A DNA stretch of 64,000 nucleotides, taken from assembly GCA_002287215.1 (NCBI GenBank), contig LMVO01000001.1:62001-126000 (forward strand), in the 5' to 3' direction. The DNA is from Methanocorpusculum parvum (GTDB lineage: Archaea; Halobacteriota; Methanomicrobia; Methanomicrobiales; Methanocorpusculaceae). The notes under the pieces were generated by a model that was not told the DNA's origin, searched no databases, and saw only the letters and a list, made by a program, of their open reading frames with translations. The translations under genes were made by a program, and so were the position numbers. Position 1 is the first letter of the stretch. Each line of letters begins with the position of its first letter. Of the stretch, positions 7,465 to 16,045 are shown piece after piece.

Positions 7465-8649
7465 TTATTCACCACATCCTGCACGGACACATTCCTCGAG
7501 AGTGCCTAAAAGCGGCGTCGCTTTGCACATTCCCGGAAGGTACGTGAATGCTTTTCCGGAGTTCGTCATGACAACTCCGGCTTTGTCCATCAGCGGCGAG
7601 ACGACCATACAGGTGTCGGGAACGATTTTTGCCCCGCTGCTGAGGATCTTATTACACAGATCCGGGTGTTTTGCTCTCAATTCTTCTGCAGCAAAGATGT
7701 AAAACGGCATGACGACCCTTCTGTTTTCCAGGAGGGAGGCCAGCTCTTCTAATTCTTCTTCGGATAGGTGAGGACATCCGAGAGCTATGACATCCGCCTC
7801 AAGACTGCCGAACAGTTCTTCGATCTCGGCAACTTCGATCTCGACGACCTCGCGGTCATCCTCTTCGATGTGTTTTTTGAAGAAGGGGAAGCGGGTCTCC
7901 GGCGTGATCTCGTTTACGTGATACAAGGCAACTGCCCCGCTTGCGGCCATGGCGGCCCCAAGACTTTTGAGCATGTCACGGTTGGGCCGGATATCGGTGA
8001 AAAACGGGATCCGGTTTCCGGAGATCGCTCCGGCGATGATCCCAAGAGCCCCGTAATGGGCGTTCGTCCATGATTTCGTCGCCGCCGGGTCGTCGATGTG
8101 GAAATCGATCTGGGGAACACGGTTTTTCACGATGTGAAGACCGTAGTAGGGCGTTTTTCCTGTAAGGGCGGCTGCGAGGGCTGAGGGCCCGCCTTCTCTG
8201 TTTGTCCTTGCTCCGAGAACAGAGTTCACGTAGCTGACGGCCGAAGACTCCGACCATGCGAGGTGGTCGCCTCTTTCGATGATGTTGAAGTAGTACGGCG
8301 TGCATGTGCAGGTCAGACGGATGCCGAGTCGTGCATATGCGGCGTTTACTTCCAGCTGTTTTTTTGCGAAATCGTCCGGGATCCCAAGGTTCTGCCACTC
8401 GTCACGCGGCATGCCGATCGGGTTCAGGAATGACGGAACGACCGCTTTTCCCGAGAGGGTGTTGAGCCAGGAAAGGCCGGCGTCCCCGATCGTTTTGAAG
8501 GATGCTCCGGATACCTGAACACTTTTTACTTCGATGAACTTCTCCGCCTCGTAGATCTTTCCAAGGGCGAGGAGGATCTCCATCATTTTCTGTTTGGTTT
8601 CGCCGTATTCTCCGTTCAGCAGCGCCTGATCATATTTGTCTAGTTCCAT
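7465..8649 (-). CDS. Aconitase X large subunit, probable phosphomevalonate dehydratase
   Basis: A 394-residue aconitase X (formerly DUF521) catalytic chain: N-terminal LNGEYGETKQKMMEILLALGKI, then TCTCTPYYF near 109-117 and cysteines AFLGCPHLS-like near 280. Archaeal members dehydrate mevalonate 5-phosphate to trans-anhydromevalonate 5-phosphate. The adjacent ubiD and ubiX genes supply the next step, which strongly favours this role over the hydroxyproline aconitase X role. The enzyme normally needs a small swivelling-domain subunit of about 130 residues; I see none in this window, so it must be encoded elsewhere. Confidence 0.85.
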   Translation of the reverse strand: MELDKYDQALLNGEYGETKQKMMEILLALGKIYEAEKFIEVKSVQVSGASFKTIGDAGLSWLNTLSGKAVVPSFLNPIGMPRDEWQNLGIPDDFAKKQLEVNAAYARLGIRLTCTCTPYYFNIIERGDHLAWSESSAVSYVNSVLGARTNREGGPSALAAALTGKTPYYGLHIVKNRVPQIDFHIDDPAATKSWTNAHYGALGIIAGAISGNRIPFFTDIRPNRDMLKSLGAAMAASGAVALYHVNEITPETRFPFFKKHIEEDDREVVEIEVAEIEELFGSLEADVIALGCPHLSEEELEELASLLENRRVVMPFYIFAAEELRAKHPDLCNKILSSGAKIVPDTCMVVSPLMDKAGVVMTNSGKAFTYLPGMCKATPLLGTLEECVRAGCGE

Positions 8650-8667
8650 TTTTCACTTCCTTAGTAT

Positions 8668-9915
8668 TCAATCCCATTCAGCACGGATAAATTCATCTTC
8701 TTGACCAAGAGGAATGGTTGCATCCACGCCGGCTTTTACATTCATGCCGTCTCCTATCCTGCAGGGGTCGAGGGACGATCCCCTGACCCCTGAGATGATC
8801 ATGACATCCGTGTCTGCCCGGACGCGTGTTGCGATAGCGAACTCCACGTCCGAGGGGTCGTAGATATCGATGTCTTCATCGACGATGACGACATGTTTGA
8901 GCGAGGTGTGGGCGGCAAACGCTGCCATGATGGCATTTTTGCCGTCTCCGTCGGTCATCTTTTTGATCTGAACGACCGCATGGAAGTATCCTGCCCCTCC
9001 GGGTGTTAAGTAGACGTCTTTTACGTTCGTTACTCCCGCGACCGCCTGATAGATCCGTGGTTCGTAGGGAGCTCCCATGAGCATTTTGTGTTCAGCGCCG
9101 GCGGGAACGATCCCGTGGTAGATGAAATCGGGTTTTGTGTGCATGCCGACGATCTCAAGCACGGGCTGCATACGGATTGGGTCATAGGTCCCGCTGATGT
9201 CGACGAACGGTCCCTCTTCATGGAGTTCTTCGGTCAGATACCCGTAGAGAACGATCTCCGCGTCGGGGACTTTCACCCCGTTCGGGCAGGTGAAAAGATC
9301 CAGCTCTTTTCCAAGGATCTCGGCCGCGTACTGCATCTCTTTTCCCTCGGGAACGCGGGTGGATGCGGCAAATGTGACGGCGGGGTGGGGTCCGATCACT
9401 ATTGCGATCGGAAGTTTTTTTCCTTCGGAAAATGCCTGCTTCATCAGTTTGTAGGTGTGGCGGCCTTCAACGATCCTTCCGATGAGATGCGTTTCGTCCA
9501 GCACCTGCAGGCGGTGGATCGAGGCGTTGGTGACCCCGTTCCATTCTGAAAACACGATCCCCGAGGTCAGATATTTTCCGGCATCCTTTGGGAAATGCTT
9601 CATGATGGGGATCTTTGCAAGGTCGGCATTTTCGAACTGAAGCGGACCCGCATCCCGGGTTTTTCCTGCGTAGGTACAGGCGGCGAGTGTTTTGACGAGT
9701 CTCTCCTTTGGGATGCCCAGAGCGACCGAAAGTGATTCCCGGTCGAAGATGGTGTTCATCACACATCGGTGACCGTCCATATTCGTAAACTCCAGCATCT
9801 TATTTGTCCGGAAGGCAAGCTTCGGGGCTTCGTATACGGAAGATACCGGATCAGTGATCTCTTCAACAAGACCTGCCGATTTCATCTGCTGAATAAAAGT
9901 TCTCATTATTTCCAC
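8668..9915 (-). CDS. UbiD-family decarboxylase, probable anhydromevalonate phosphate decarboxylase
   Basis: A 415-residue UbiD-fold, prenylated-FMN-dependent decarboxylase (NTIFDRESLSVALGIPKERL near 54-73; FSEWNGVTNASIHRLQ near 127; PEGKEMQYAAEILGKEL near 200). In archaea the UbiD paralogue beside aconitase X decarboxylates trans-anhydromevalonate 5-phosphate to isopentenyl phosphate. It overlaps ubiX by ten bases upstream and precedes the aconitase X gene by 18 bases, so the three form one operon. An aromatic-acid or menaquinone role is unlikely, since no quinone genes are present. Confidence 0.85.
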   Translation of the reverse strand: MEIMRTFIQQMKSAGLVEEITDPVSSVYEAPKLAFRTNKMLEFTNMDGHRCVMNTIFDRESLSVALGIPKERLVKTLAACTYAGKTRDAGPLQFENADLAKIPIMKHFPKDAGKYLTSGIVFSEWNGVTNASIHRLQVLDETHLIGRIVEGRHTYKLMKQAFSEGKKLPIAIVIGPHPAVTFAASTRVPEGKEMQYAAEILGKELDLFTCPNGVKVPDAEIVLYGYLTEELHEEGPFVDISGTYDPIRMQPVLEIVGMHTKPDFIYHGIVPAGAEHKMLMGAPYEPRIYQAVAGVTNVKDVYLTPGGAGYFHAVVQIKKMTDGDGKNAIMAAFAAHTSLKHVVIVDEDIDIYDPSDVEFAIATRVRADTDVMIISGVRGSSLDPCRIGDGMNVKAGVDATIPLGQEDEFIRAEWD

Positions 9916-10448
9916 CGTGTTCCAATGGTATGTTCGATCCCGAGGTGATCGAGGATCCGTGCGGCGATCATATCCGCCAGTTCGTCGAGCGTTTTCGGCT
10001 GCGTGTAGAGCGGGGGTGATGCCGGCAGGATCAGGGCCCCGGCATCATGGGCCGCGAGCATGTTGACGAGATGGACCCGCGAGTACGGGGTCTCCCGCGG
10101 AACAAGGATAAGCGGTCTCCTTTCCTTGAGACAGACATCGGCGGCTCTCGCAATCAATGTTGTCGAGTATCCGTTTGCGATCTGGGCAAGGCTCTTCATA
10201 CTGCAGGGGACGATAACCATTGCATCGAATCTGAACGATCCGCTGGCGATGCCCGCTTCCAGATCACAGTTCTCCTCGTAGTGTACCGGGTATCCGGAGA
10301 GATCGACCTCTTCGAGTCTGGCGACGGTCCGGGCTGTATCCGAGATGATGAGAAAAACTTCGGCTTCTGCACTGGCGAGTGCTTCAAGCAGCCGTTTTGC
10401 ATACAGTATCCCGGAGGCCCCGGTCACTCCGACAACGATCCTCTTCAT
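9906..10448 (-). CDS. ubiX: Flavin prenyltransferase UbiX
   Basis: A 180-residue UbiX/Pad1 flavoprotein with the FMN-binding N-terminus VGVTGASGILYAKRLLEAL (about 6-24), the IVPCSMKSLAQIANG loop (about 80-94) and LVPRETPYSRVHLVNM (about 117-132). It makes prenylated FMN, the cofactor of the UbiD-type decarboxylase encoded immediately downstream with overlapping ends. Length is normal. The HD-domain gene ends two bases upstream, so transcription probably continues from that gene. Confidence 0.93.
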   Translation of the reverse strand: MKRIVVGVTGASGILYAKRLLEALASAEAEVFLIISDTARTVARLEEVDLSGYPVHYEENCDLEAGIASGSFRFDAMVIVPCSMKSLAQIANGYSTTLIARAADVCLKERRPLILVPRETPYSRVHLVNMLAAHDAGALILPASPPLYTQPKTLDELADMIAARILDHLGIEHTIGTRWK

Positions 10449-10450
10449 AT

Positions 10451-11656
10451 CTATACTATAGTACCTGGGAGTTTATCTTGTTTTGTTGCCCGGCGCAGGG
10501 AAAGAACTTCCCGTGCCGCATCGCCTGCTTTGTCAAGGACGTCTGCCGGAGCATAGACCCCAAGCCTCCACTGACCCTGTCGTGTGGCATTCATCATCGA
10601 CAGCAGGGGGATGATCTCTTCGAAGGCGACCAGATCATGCCTGTTTTGTACCTGGACCCTCATCCGCATCTCTTTTCGAATCGGCGGGATGTCGAGGATG
10701 ATCTTTTCTTCAGGCAGTCCGGCAGTCTCGGCGATCGCCCGCCTCATCCGGTTCTTTTCTTCCGGTCTGAGTGAAGAGAGCCGGTCCATGTCCAGCTGTT
10801 CCCTCCCGGTGTAGACCGCCCGTTTGTAGAGATCTCTTTTTCTTATTCTGTGCATCATCTCGCGGGATATGGCCGAAGGCGAGTTCATAAGAAGGGTCGT
10901 TCCAGCAATATCGTCCATTCTCATGAAGGAGTCGGGGGAGCTGTCGGCAAAATGACTTCTTCCGGCAAGCAGAAACATCTCTTCTGCGATCCTTCCGACA
11001 TGATGATAATAGACCGAAGGTCCCATGAGTGTTCTGGCAATAAGGAGGGATTCGGCGGCCGCAATGCCGGATTCTTTGACGGCAAGCCCGTCTTTTGTCA
11101 GAACAAGGGATTGTATGAGCCTCCCGGCGTCCGGATTTCCGTACGGAACGCCGGTGTAGTGAGCATCGCGCAGAAGATAGTCCATCCTGTCAACGTCGAG
11201 GTCACCGTGTATTATGTCGGCGAGACGATGATTTCCGGCCACGATGTCTGCGATCTCTTGTGGTTTTGTCCCGTTTTCTTTCAGAATGCCGGCGATATCC
11301 GGCTCGGCGAGCAGGGTGTATATCTCGTCGTGGGAGAAGGGCCCGTACTCTCTGCGGAGTCTTTCACTTGCATGGGAGAATGGTCCGTGGCCGATGTCAT
11401 GGAGGAGAGCCGCCGTGCAGACGAGGAGCATGTCCTCTTCCGAAAGGTCCAGTTGTCTGGACAGAAGCGAGGCGAGATGCATCGCCCCGAGTGAGTGTTC
11501 GAACCGGGTGTGGTTTGCTCCGGGATAGACGAGATAGACGAAGCCGAGCTGTTTGATGTATCTGAGCCGCTGGACCGCTTCCGTATCGAGAAGCGGGACT
11601 AGAGGTGTTGGGACCTCGATATATCCGTGGACCGGGTCTTTGATCTGTTTCGGCAT
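10451..11656 (-). CDS. HD-superfamily phosphohydrolase (SAMHD1/dGTPase-like)
   Basis: A 401-residue protein with the HD-domain order typical of SAMHD1-like enzymes: KDPVHGYIEV, then RLRYIKQLG, HTRFEHSLGAMHLA (about 49-62), the metal motif LLHDIGHGPFSH (about 86-97) and a later D in DLDVDRMDYLLRD. Related proteins hydrolyse dNTPs or other nucleotides; the substrate here is not known. It sits between a small secreted/membrane protein and ubiX, with a two-base gap to ubiX. Confidence 0.88.
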   Translation of the reverse strand: MPKQIKDPVHGYIEVPTPLVPLLDTEAVQRLRYIKQLGFVYLVYPGANHTRFEHSLGAMHLASLLSRQLDLSEEDMLLVCTAALLHDIGHGPFSHASERLRREYGPFSHDEIYTLLAEPDIAGILKENGTKPQEIADIVAGNHRLADIIHGDLDVDRMDYLLRDAHYTGVPYGNPDAGRLIQSLVLTKDGLAVKESGIAAAESLLIARTLMGPSVYYHHVGRIAEEMFLLAGRSHFADSSPDSFMRMDDIAGTTLLMNSPSAISREMMHRIRKRDLYKRAVYTGREQLDMDRLSSLRPEEKNRMRRAIAETAGLPEEKIILDIPPIRKEMRMRVQVQNRHDLVAFEEIIPLLSMMNATRQGQWRLGVYAPADVLDKAGDAAREVLSLRRATKQDKLPGTIV

Positions 11657-12034
11657 TTATTCGGCTATTCCCAGTGTGTTTTTCAGATCGGCAGGATCCT
11701 TTCCGCCGTCGCTGAATGTGATGACGGATGTATGTTCTTTGATGATCCTGCCGTCTTCTATCGTATAGATGACAGCATATTTTGCATCTCCGTAGTAGAC
11801 CCCGATCAGCGAAGCGGCGCCGATGTAGTCACCGTCTTCAGTTTTGATGACAGGGATCTCTGTTCCGTCGGCTGCCGTAACGGTGAGGAGTTCTACGCCG
11901 AACCACTCTTCCAGGGTGGATGCCTGCCGCTCAAAGGCGTTTGCATTGCCGAATCCTGCAAAACCGAGGGCGACCCCTGTAGATATCATGCAGACTGCAA
12001 AAATGACCGCTGGTATTTTCAGATATGTCTCCAT
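11657..12034 (-). CDS. Hypothetical secreted or membrane-anchored protein
   Basis: A 125-residue protein starting at METYLKIPAVIFAVCMISTG, a hydrophobic signal/anchor of about 20 residues, then a hydrophilic domain (VYYGDAKYAVIYTIEDGR). I choose the ATG at 12034 over a start at 12106 because the longer form puts a serine-rich stretch before the signal sequence and overlaps cbiB more. Not recognised. It stops right before the HD gene, consistent with an operon. Confidence 0.6.
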   Translation of the reverse strand: METYLKIPAVIFAVCMISTGVALGFAGFGNANAFERQASTLEEWFGVELLTVTAADGTEIPVIKTEDGDYIGAASLIGVYYGDAKYAVIYTIEDGRIIKEHTSVITFSDGGKDPADLKNTLGIAE

Positions 12035-12068
12035 GAGTAGAGTATTCGGGGTGGAAGGTAATGAATTT

Positions 12069-12986
12069 TTATATGAAAATGAGAAGGAGAATGCCGATCG
12101 CGGCACAGATGACCGTACACCATTGAATCGTCCTGATGATCATCTTCCCTCCTTCGGCGAGTGTCTGTTCAGGATAGCCGATCTGATAGACGCCGGGTTT
12201 TTCAAACATTACTCCGCAGCCGCCGGCGATCAGACTCATGGGAATACCGCCGTTGAATCCCGGCCGTAGTTTCCGGTCGTGTTTGAAGATATACCATGCC
12301 TGTTTGATTCTTCCTTTCAGAAGGAAGATGAGAAGGAGTACTGCTCCGGTGATCCTTGCAGGGATGAAGGCGAGGATGTCGTCCATTCTGGCAGGGAACC
12401 AGCCAAGACGGATCCGGTCGTCTTTGTATCCGAGCATGGCATCCATGGTGTTGGCCGATCGAAACAGTACTGCTCCGATGATCCCCATGCCGAAGAGGAG
12501 TTCAAAGACCACGAACCAGAAGATCGGGGCGATGATGCTGTCGACCAGATTTTCCGCAGCGGATTCGTAGGCGCCTGATCTGATCTGTTCGAAGGAGAGG
12601 GTCTTTGTGTCCCGGCTGACGAGATACCGGACGGCTTTTCTTCCCTCTTCCTCACCCTGTTCGAGAGCAGTTTCAACAGCTCCGACATGCTCTTCGAGCG
12701 AGCGCCATCCGATGCAGAATGCAAGGACGATGGCGGAGAACGGGAGGGAAATATACCACGGAGCGTAGTGGAGAACGAGGAGACAGGGAAGGATCGCGAT
12801 CCCGACGGTGAGGATCCAGCCGACGATCCCGATGAACCGTTCGGTCCGCGGGGAATAAAAGTTCGTGCGTCCCCAAAGACCGATGAATCTGCCGATCAGA
12901 GCTACCGGATGAACATTGGAACGCGGATCACCGATCAGACGGTCGATGACCAGTCCGAAAAAAAGTATTACTGCACCGATCGCCAT
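12069..12986 (-). CDS. cbiB: Adenosylcobinamide-phosphate synthase
   Basis: A 305-residue CbiB/CobD membrane enzyme that attaches aminopropanol phosphate to adenosylcobyric acid in cobamide synthesis. Diagnostic stretches are VIDRLIGDPRSNVHPVALIG (about 13-32), VSRDTKTLSFEQI and SAAENLVDSIIAPIFW (about 150), with four to five hydrophobic helices. Methanogens need cobamides for methyl-H4MPT:CoM methyltransferase. It overlaps the upstream gene by 19 bases. No cobalamin riboswitch is visible here, as expected for an archaeon. Confidence 0.93.
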   Translation of the reverse strand: MAIGAVILFFGLVIDRLIGDPRSNVHPVALIGRFIGLWGRTNFYSPRTERFIGIVGWILTVGIAILPCLLVLHYAPWYISLPFSAIVLAFCIGWRSLEEHVGAVETALEQGEEEGRKAVRYLVSRDTKTLSFEQIRSGAYESAAENLVDSIIAPIFWFVVFELLFGMGIIGAVLFRSANTMDAMLGYKDDRIRLGWFPARMDDILAFIPARITGAVLLLIFLLKGRIKQAWYIFKHDRKLRPGFNGGIPMSLIAGGCGVMFEKPGVYQIGYPEQTLAEGGKMIIRTIQWCTVICAAIGILLLIFI

Positions 12987-13522
12987 GTAATGATGATCCC
13001 GGCAAGCATAATGATGTAGAGGATCACTGCCATGACGGTGGTGTTGACCGCCGCGGGTGCCTGTATCCAGAAGATGAGAACGATGAAGCCGAGGATCGGG
13101 GCGATGAGGTTGATGAGGATCACGCCAAGGCCCGCCGTGGTCAGAGGGGCTCTCCGGGGCGGCTTTTGTGTGGGTTCGGGGCAGACGGATTCTGTTTTTT
13201 CTTCAAGTTCGGGGAGGATGACGTTGACGGTGAAGCCGGACCGCCGCATGCCGTATCCGGAGATGACCTGTATCTCGAAACTGCCGGGGTTTGCTGATGG
13301 GAGGATGTCGATTTTTATCTCGGATTCGGCTTCGACGTAGAGGTTTTCGTAGGTGAAACTGGTGTATGCCGATCCTTCGGTCCGAAGCGTCGCGTGTGTG
13401 GGGGCGCCGAAGTTTACGACCCTTACGTGGAGGGATGTGCCTGCACTGACTTCTACGGAGTCGGCCAGGACTTCGAGTGAGTTTATTCCGAGACGATTCA
13501 GCTGGACTTCAACAATTGGCAT
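12968..13522 (-). CDS. Hypothetical protein with beta-rich domain and two C-terminal membrane helices
   Basis: 184 residues. Residues 1-105 look like a beta-sandwich (alternating V/I with Ser/Thr), followed by a Pro/Glu linker (EEKTESVCPEPTQKPPRRAP) and two hydrophobic helices (about 128-150 and 160-180). Similar small archaeal proteins exist but have no function I can name. It lies between the Trm112-like gene and cbiB, overlapping cbiB by 19 bases, so translational coupling is likely. Confidence 0.65.
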   Translation of the reverse strand: MPIVEVQLNRLGINSLEVLADSVEVSAGTSLHVRVVNFGAPTHATLRTEGSAYTSFTYENLYVEAESEIKIDILPSANPGSFEIQVISGYGMRRSGFTVNVILPELEEKTESVCPEPTQKPPRRAPLTTAGLGVILINLIAPILGFIVLIFWIQAPAAVNTTVMAVILYIIMLAGIIITWRSVQ

Positions 13523-13528
13523 TTTTGG

Positions 13529-13708
13529 TTACCTCTGATCTTCGGGAAGGAGGTTTGCGATCCCTGATGAGATCGGATAGACCCGTTTACATGCAGTACA
13601 GGTTAAGAGTCCTTCCAGTATTTCTGTATCATTACCCTCCATCTCTGTAAGCATAAACTTTCCCTTGCACGCGGGGCAGCAGATGATGTCAAGTATCCGG
13701 CGTTTCAT
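13529..13708 (-). CDS. Trm112-family zinc-ribbon protein
   Basis: A 59-residue protein: MKRRILDIICCPACKGKFML, then LLTCTACKRVYPISSGIANLLP. It has the family's CxxC pairs (CPAC and CTAC) and the YPI..GI..LLP tail typical of Trm112. In archaea and eukaryotes Trm112 activates class I methyltransferases acting on tRNA, rRNA or release factor. It lies three bases after purA and six before the next gene, so it belongs to this operon. Confidence 0.85.
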   Translation of the reverse strand: MKRRILDIICCPACKGKFMLTEMEGNDTEILEGLLTCTACKRVYPISSGIANLLPEDQR

Positions 13709-13711
13709 GTA

Positions 13712-14722
13712 TTACAGCTCTGATCTGATGTCGATGATGTGTGACTGGTCAGGTCCGGTGGAGATGATCCCGACGGGTTTTCCTGTGTCGGCTTCGATTT
13801 GATCGATGAACGCAAGTACTTTGGGAGTGAGTTTTGCGTAATCGGTCGCCCCAAAGACGGTTTCGTCGATGTGGTCGACTCCGGTTATGGCGATCGTCGT
13901 GCAGCCGTTGATCATTGCGGAGTAGCGGGCCATTTTGCCGTCCCACATGCCGATACGGCGCTCTCTGCAGGTGACGGCGCCAAATTCCTGAATGCCAAGT
14001 GCGATGGATTCGTCGTGGGTGAGTTCGGTGGGGAAGGGTCCTTCGCCGACTCGTGTCGGGAATGCTTTGAAGACAACGACGACGTCATCGATGTTGGTCG
14101 GTCCGACACCGACGTCAGCAGCCATCTGGGAAGCTGAGGTGTCTTTGCTGGTGACAAAGGGGTAGTTTCCGTAGTAGAGGGAGATGCCGAAACCCTGTGT
14201 TCCTTCGATGAGAACGGATTCACCTTTTTCGATGGCGTCGTTGACGTTTTGGGCAACATCGGTTATGTAGGGTGCGAGTTCGGGAACGTCTCTTGCAAGA
14301 CGGCCTTTTCTCATGACGCGGTCCGAGTTTGCGGGTCCGCATCCAGATCCGGTGGATCCGACTGTTTTTGCAAGATGCGGATCTTTTTTGTCCATAAGGA
14401 TGTGCTCTTCTTCGATGATCCCGCAACGGCTGTCGATTCTGGTTCTGCCGGCGCATTTGAGGATGTCAAGTTCGTGAGCAAATACTCTCGGGTCAACGAG
14501 TACGCCGCTTCCGATCATGAGTTCCGCTTTGGGATAGAGGAATCCTGACGGGATCATGCGGACAACGTATTTTTCGTTCAGTACGTTTATGGTGTGGCCT
14601 GCGTTGGGTCCGACTCCGCCGCGGGCAATGATGGTTGCTTGGTCTTTTTGTGCAATGTGGGCGACGATCTTCCCTTTCCCTTCGTCGCCAAAAAAGCCGC
14701 CGACTATGATCGTACTTGGCAT
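13712..14722 (-). CDS. purA: Adenylosuccinate synthetase
   Basis: A 336-residue PurA converting IMP, Asp and GTP to adenylosuccinate. GTP/IMP site motifs are [15 protein letters not shown] (about 8-22) and GPNAGHTI (about 38-45), with the central [20 protein letters not shown] (about 175-194). The length matches the short archaeal form, about 90 residues less than bacterial enzymes. It heads the long minus-strand run; a hairpin/repeat-rich spacer lies upstream. Confidence 0.95.
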   Translation of the reverse strand: MPSTIIVGGFFGDEGKGKIVAHIAQKDQATIIARGGVGPNAGHTINVLNEKYVVRMIPSGFLYPKAELMIGSGVLVDPRVFAHELDILKCAGRTRIDSRCGIIEEEHILMDKKDPHLAKTVGSTGSGCGPANSDRVMRKGRLARDVPELAPYITDVAQNVNDAIEKGESVLIEGTQGFGISLYYGNYPFVTSKDTSASQMAADVGVGPTNIDDVVVVFKAFPTRVGEGPFPTELTHDESIALGIQEFGAVTCRERRIGMWDGKMARYSAMINGCTTIAITGVDHIDETVFGATDYAKLTPKVLAFIDQIEADTGKPVGIISTGPDQSHIIDIRSEL

Positions 14723-14756
14723 GGTTATCGAATATTATTGGATGCAGTTGGTGATA

Positions 14757-14802
14757 AGGTCTTTGCCTTGCGGCCGAGCCGAAGATTTGTGCTTGCGCGG
14801 TG
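14757..14802 (+). repeat. Hairpin-module repeat, degenerate copy f
   Basis: Contains AAGG..CCTT-type arms, then GCGGCCGAGC and CTTGCGCGGTGAAAAAATCC. It resembles the linker order of the 15600 copy (GCCGAGC ... CTTGTGAATGCGGGGTGAAAATCC). It is weakly conserved and called only because it sits with better copies in the purA upstream spacer. Confidence 0.45.
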
Positions 14803-14846
14803 AAAAAATCCTTTCTGCCTTTGTCCACTCACAAAATCACATAAAA

Positions 14847-15040
14847 TAGGAGTTACGCGGTGTGCTCTCAATTCAATTCGTGAAGGGAGATGCCCTGTTT
14901 TGGACTCATGAAAAACCAACCGCGAGCCGCAAATCAGAGATTTGCTCTCCGACTCGCTTCGCTCGCTTGACTCGGCGCGAATATGAGCCCTTCTGGATCC
15001 CAGAAGCGGATTTGCTTATCCTCACTCTCGCTCGTTGGGT
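14847..15040 (+). mobile_element. TAGGAGTTACGCGG repeat element, long copy
   Basis: Begins TAGGAGTTACGCGGTGTGC, then TCTCAATTCAATTC, CTCATGAAAAACCAACCGCG, a hairpin GCAAATC/GATTTGC, further GC-rich hairpins (one CTTCTGG/CCAGAAG) and GCGGATTTGCTTATCCTCACTCTCGC. The last word matches the right-hand parts of the copies at 18558 and 18945. The 3' terminal inverted repeat of the 89-bp copy is absent. It fills most of the 380-base gap between purA and the gene at 15103, and no gene is visible in it. Confidence 0.65.
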
Positions 15041-15042
15041 CT

Positions 15043-15096
15043 GGTCGCAAATCAAAGATTTGCTCCGCTAAGGTCGTCCGCTTTCCGCGTCCGACC
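15043..15096 (-). repeat. Hairpin-module repeat, copy b
   Basis: Read on the minus strand: GGACGCGGAAAGCGGACGAC, CTTAGCGGAGC, hairpin AAATC/GATTT, GCGACC. It matches copy a at 4281 nearly base for base in the linkers, whereas the hairpin sequence is different. Confidence 0.7.
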
Positions 15097-15102
15097 CGCC
15101 GA

Positions 15103-15537
15103 TCACAGCCAGACAGATCCCCGAAGTTTCTCTCCCAGTTCCCGTGCATCCTGTGTCGTGGGGAGAGAATTATCGGTACAATCCATGAAGTCGTCTGCAA
15201 ACTGCAGCGCCGCTTCCTGCAGTCCTTCTACCAGATTATTGCAGACAACAAGAATCGAATACCCATTGTTCACAAGTATCAATGAATTGTTTTCATCGAT
15301 CACGATCTTTAGCGGAATGGGATTTTTGAGATTCTTTATCTCATCAAGTATCGGAACTTCATACAGAAATACGACCCCCTGTTCCCTCTCCTTCTCACCT
15401 ACCGCAATCGTGTCAAGCATACGTATCAAAACATCATCATAGGTCTGGTTCCCTCTCTTCAAAGACAAAACCCGCTTCTTCACATTCTGAGATACTGGTA
15501 TTGTTGCCCGGTCAGGTTTCCTTTCCGCTGCCTGCAT
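15103..15537 (-). CDS. Hypothetical protein with ribbon-helix-helix-like N-terminus
   Basis: A 144-residue protein. Residues 8-33 (RATIPVSQNVKKRVLSLKRGNQTYDDVLIRML) look like the beta strand plus two helices of archaeal VapB/RHH-type antitoxin-like proteins. The rest (VVFLYEVP.., IVIDENNSLILVNNGYSILVV) is an alpha/beta domain I cannot name. I place the start at ATG 15537 because that removes an ill-fitting leader and the strand pattern begins just after it. No toxin gene is adjacent, so a toxin-antitoxin role is not supported. Confidence 0.6.
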   Translation of the reverse strand: MQAAERKPDRATIPVSQNVKKRVLSLKRGNQTYDDVLIRMLDTIAVGEKEREQGVVFLYEVPILDEIKNLKNPIPLKIVIDENNSLILVNNGYSILVVCNNLVEGLQEAALQFADDFMDCTDNSLPTTQDARELGEKLRGSVWL

Positions 15538-15599
15538 AATATACAATAGTCGGGAGTGTGAGATAATAGATTTTCTCACCATCTATTTTTCGGGGCGGG

Positions 15600-15655
15600 C
15601 CGCATTTGAAAAATGCGGCCTCAGCCGAGCAAGTCGATAGACTTGTGAATGCGGG
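15600..15655 (+). repeat. Hairpin-module repeat, copy c
   Basis: First hairpin CCGCATTT/AAATGCGG (3-base loop), linker CTCAGCCGAGC, second hairpin AAGTC/GACTT (4-base loop), then TTGTGAATGCGGGG. Same order as the other modules, with both stems different. The rest of 15538-15890 has no visible gene. Confidence 0.65.
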
Positions 15656-15890
15656 GTGAAAATCCTTCCCCCCAACCATCCCATGCCAACGCCCCCTCAT
15701 TAATATAATATAGTGCACTCACGCTCACATTTATGCAAATGACGTATCCCTGCGAACGCCAATCCGTCGTTTGTCGAAACCACTCCCGGCGGTTTCTTCG
15801 CCGGAATGCTGTGTTCATCAGTGTGCGTGTCCGCTCTTTTGGTTGAGCGTATCGCCGCATTCGCCTTAGAATGGGGCCCATGACCACAAA

Positions 15891-15906
15891 GTCTATTATA
15901 TTACAT
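15891..15906 (+). promoter_or_regulatory. Putative promoter (TATA box) of the S-layer gene
   Basis: TATTATATTACATAAT at about 15894-15909 is the best TATA-like sequence before the S-layer gene. With a start about 25 bases downstream, the mRNA would carry a leader of roughly 120 bases, long for an archaeal gene. The leader contains inverted repeats TTCGAC/GTCGAA (15963-15978) and GCATGT/ACATGC (15989-16003). Confidence 0.5.
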
Positions 15907-16021
15907 AATCAAATATCAAAGCATATTCCGTTCATCGGAGTATGACTCTTGCAGAATGCTTATTCGACGTATGTCGAATATCACGTATCGCATGTCAAAC
16001 ATGCAAAGAAAAATTTACAAT

Positions 16022-16037
16022 CCTAATTTAGGAGGAA
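16022..16037 (+). promoter_or_regulatory. Shine-Dalgarno of the S-layer gene inside a hairpin
   Basis: The perfect inverted repeat TCCTAA-T-TTAGGA immediately precedes and overlaps the ribosome-binding site TTAGGAGG, nine bases before the ATG at 16046. Folding of this stem would mask part of the site. The strong site also fixes 16046 as the start over the in-frame ATG at 15956. Confidence 0.55.
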
Positions 16038-16045
16038 TTGATTAC

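Noticed and set aside
15103..15537. A toxin-antitoxin pair at the RHH-like gene.
   Set aside because: No toxin-like gene (PIN, RelE) lies on either side; only repeats flank it.
15621..15887. An 88-codon minus-strand frame upstream of the S-layer gene.
   Set aside because: Arg-rich, no recognisable pattern, and it overlaps a hairpin module and the S-layer promoter region.
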